In this document: in pieces, positions 62,733-64,000 of the stretch
Numbering within the stretch: the first letter of the stretch is position 1
Layout: each line of letters begins with the position of its first letter
Made by a program: the position numbers and the translations under genes
Origin: Pseudomonas batumici
Lineage (GTDB): Bacteria; Pseudomonadota; Gammaproteobacteria; Pseudomonadales; Pseudomonadaceae
DNA: 64,000 nucleotides
Assembly (NCBI RefSeq): GCF_000820515.1
Contig: NZ_JXDG01000064.1
Location: forward strand, 92,287 to 156,286
Direction of reading: 5' to 3'
The notes under the pieces: model-generated
Database searches by the model: none
Told to the model about the DNA's origin: nothing
The model's input: the letters and a program-made list of their open reading frames with translations, nothing else

Positions 62733-63712
62733 CACAAGGCTTCCTGTTCGAGGCGGTCGATCAGCAGGCAGGCGGCGAGCAGATCCGCCGCGCCCCCCGG
62801 TGAAGCGTTCATCGCCAAAAGCTGTTGATCCAATTCATGCAGGCAGCGCCGTCCGGCCAGGCTAGCGCTGCCGCCCGCCTCCAGCACGGCGCGGGCGCCC
62901 TGTTGCATGGCCTGCAGACCGGGCACGCCGGCGCGGTAGAGCACGCAGGTGTCGGCCAGCGTGGTCATTATCGCGAGCAAGGCATCCAGCCGGGCGTTCT
63001 GTTCGCCGTGACCGGCGAGCCGGCTGCGCTGGAGTTGCGGCAGGCCGAGGCGGGTCACCGCCGGGAAGCCCAGCTGTGCCTCTTCACGGGCACCGCGAGC
63101 ACCGTAGCGTTGCGCGACCTGGCTGCCGTGGCTGGTGCTGTTGGGCGCGTAACGGTCTTCCAGCAAGGCCAGGCGCGCGGCGCGCAGGGTCAGGGCATTG
63201 GCGGTCACGGAGCGAGGGTCCAGCGCGGCGGCCGCCACCAATAGCCCCAAGGCCCAGATAGCCCCGCGATGGGTATTCACGCCGCAGGTGGTCTGCAGCA
63301 TCACCTGCTCGCCTTCGCGACCAATGCGGCCCAGCGCTTCACGCAACTCCCTGTAGGAGCGAGCTTGCTCGCGATGGGCGTCAACGATAACGCGGGGAAC
63401 CTGATACCCCGCGGCGCCTGGACCACCATCGCGAGCAAGCTCGCTCCTACAGTGGCCGGTGTTTTCCGTCATGTCGCCGACGTTATCCATGCCTTGCGCC
63501 GCTTCGGCCATCTCCTTGAACATCGGCCAAAGCGACAACGCCGAGGCATGCATCAGGCCCAGATGCAGATCGGTGTGCGCACCGTTACCGCGTCGGTCCA
63601 CCAAGGCCGGCTTGGGCGACAGGTCGGCTTCGTCGATCAGCGCTTCCACCGCGAAGTCCGCCAGGCGCTCGGCCAGGGACAGGGGTTGGGCTTGCAGATT
63701 GAAGGCGTGCAT
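62732..63712 (-). CDS. mdcB: Triphosphoribosyl-dephospho-CoA synthase with in-frame REPIN insertion
   Basis: 326 residues, longer than the roughly 290 I expect of MdcB. It makes the precursor of the MdcC prosthetic group from ATP and dephospho-CoA (CitG family). The family core is intact on both sides: LADFAVEALIDEADLSPKPALVDRRG at the N-terminus and LGRIGREGEQVMLQTTCGVNTHRGAIWALG after. Between, residues about 88-121 (CRSELARDGGPGAAGYQVPR and the following stretch) are encoded by a full 102-bp REPIN whose arms are perfect inverted repeats; 102 is divisible by three and the frame has no stop. The extra segment lies in a variable loop before the conserved core, so the enzyme may still work. 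Confidence 0.9.
   Translation of the reverse strand: MHAFNLQAQPLSLAERLADFAVEALIDEADLSPKPALVDRRGNGAHTDLHLGLMHASALSLWPMFKEMAEAAQGMDNVGDMTENTGHCRSELARDGGPGAAGYQVPRVIVDAHREQARSYRELREALGRIGREGEQVMLQTTCGVNTHRGAIWALGLLVAAAALDPRSVTANALTLRAARLALLEDRYAPNSTSHGSQVAQRYGARGAREEAQLGFPAVTRLGLPQLQRSRLAGHGEQNARLDALLAIMTTLADTCVLYRAGVPGLQAMQQGARAVLEAGGSASLAGRRCLHELDQQLLAMNASPGGAADLLAACLLIDRLEQEAL
63351..63452. repeat. Complete REPIN inside mdcB
   Basis: The 27-bp arms (CTGTAGGAGCGAGCTTGCTC at the outer left) are perfect inverted repeats at 63351-63377 and 63426-63452, with a 48-base spacer that contains GTCAACGATAACGCGGGG. The spacer core is that of the intergenic REPINs at 12.7, 15.7, 21.1 and 23.5 kb. Confidence 0.95.
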
Positions 63713-64000
63713 TTACCAGCTCCTGAATTTGGCGGGCGGGTTGTAGAGGCCACCCGACCATTCCACCAGGTCGGCCACACTCTTGGCCGCCAGCAGTTCG
63801 CGGCTGGCGTCGGTGCGCCGGATACCCAGGTCTTCAGGCAAGGCGATCAAGCCTTCGCGACGCATCCGCAGCGTGTCCCTGGGGTTATGCCGCAAACCGA
63901 TGGCCGTGACACCCGCCACCGCAGCGATCATGGCCTGGCGTTCTTCCAGGGATCGCGCCTTGTACAGGTAGGCGATGCCTTCTTCAGTCAGCAAATGGGT
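63713..64000 (-). CDS. mdcA: Malonate decarboxylase alpha subunit, C-terminal part (cut by window edge)
   Basis: The last 95 codons run off the right edge. Visible residues THLLTEEGIAYLYKARSLEERQ, then GLRHNPRDTLRMRREGLIALPEDLGIRRTDASR and the end WSGGLYNPPAKFRSW match the C-terminus of MdcA, the acetyl-ACP:malonate ACP transferase that begins each catalytic round. mdcB begins at the base after its stop codon. The gene order mdcA-B-C-D-E-G-H-madL-M is that of P. putida. Confidence 0.93.
   Translation of the reverse strand, partial: THLLTEEGIAYLYKARSLEERQAMIAAVAGVTAIGLRHNPRDTLRMRREGLIALPEDLGIRRTDASRELLAAKSVADLVEWSGGLYNPPAKFRSW

Overview
This window is chromosomal DNA of a Pseudomonas, most likely of the P. 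fluorescens group. The evidence is the high-GC coding style, the gene order gbdR-sdaB-choXWV-betT-betIBA, the malonate (mdc) operon with madLM and mdcR, an S-adenosylhomocysteine (SAH) riboswitch in front of ahcY, and many REP/REPIN palindromes of the GTAGGAGC...GCTCCTAC and TGTGGCGAGC...GCTCGCCACA types. No tRNA, rRNA, CRISPR array, prophage or insertion sequence was seen.

Layout. 1-11.6 kb: choline and glycine-betaine locus (start of gbdR, serine dehydratase, choline ABC importer, BCCT transporter betT, betIBA). 11.9-18.4 kb: an RraA-like protein, a TldD/PmbA-like protease pair bracketed by two inverted REPINs, a stand-alone RhlA homologue and a drug-efflux-type MFS transporter. 18.5-28.2 kb: mostly housekeeping (DbpA helicase, flavoprotein, YccS-like membrane protein, solute-binding protein, ElaA-like acetyltransferase, YgjP-type metalloprotein) ending in a REC-PAS-GGDEF-EAL protein. 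28.4-29.9 kb: an AT-rich pocket of small proteins with two near-identical 16-bp palindromes, each placed about 65 bp before a divergent start. 30-38.7 kb: fba, pgk, epd, tkt, then sahR-metK. 38.8-46.1 kb: ligB, DUF1090, cytochrome c', mltA, MAPEG, an XRE/DUF2975 pair, a thioesterase and two adjacent AidA/PixA-type genes. 46.2-48.7 kb: SAH riboswitch, ahcY, metF. 48.8-56.8 kb: glycosyltransferase-like gene, RhlE-type helicase, yceI-cytochrome b561, bioA, rsmE, hemolysin III. 57-64 kb: mdcR and the mdc operon, running off the right edge inside mdcA.

How the genes work together. ChoXWV and BetT import choline, BetA and BetB oxidise it to glycine betaine, BetI represses in the absence of choline, and GbdR (known to sense betaine and dimethylglycine) activates catabolism that ends at glycine and serine, which SdaB deaminates. 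MetK, AhcY and MetF form most of the SAM cycle, which supplies methyl groups; it appears to be controlled twice by SAH, through the SahR-type repressor in front of metK and the riboswitch in front of ahcY. Fba, Pgk, Epd and Tkt cover triose and pentose interconversion and erythrose-4-phosphate use.

Most notable observations: (i) betT has lost most of its cytoplasmic C-terminal domain, but the last codons of the ancestral gene survive just beyond the new stop; (ii) a complete 102-bp REPIN lies in frame inside mdcB and would be translated as 34 extra residues; (iii) the small-protein pocket at 28.9-29.7 kb has a paired-operator layout and hairpin-bearing repeats on both sides that I cannot assign to any described system; (iv) sahR looks nearly leaderless, with a perfect operator abutting its -35 box; (v) an RhlA homologue stands without RhlB; (vi) the EAL domain of the REC-PAS-GGDEF-EAL protein lacks a metal-binding Asn.
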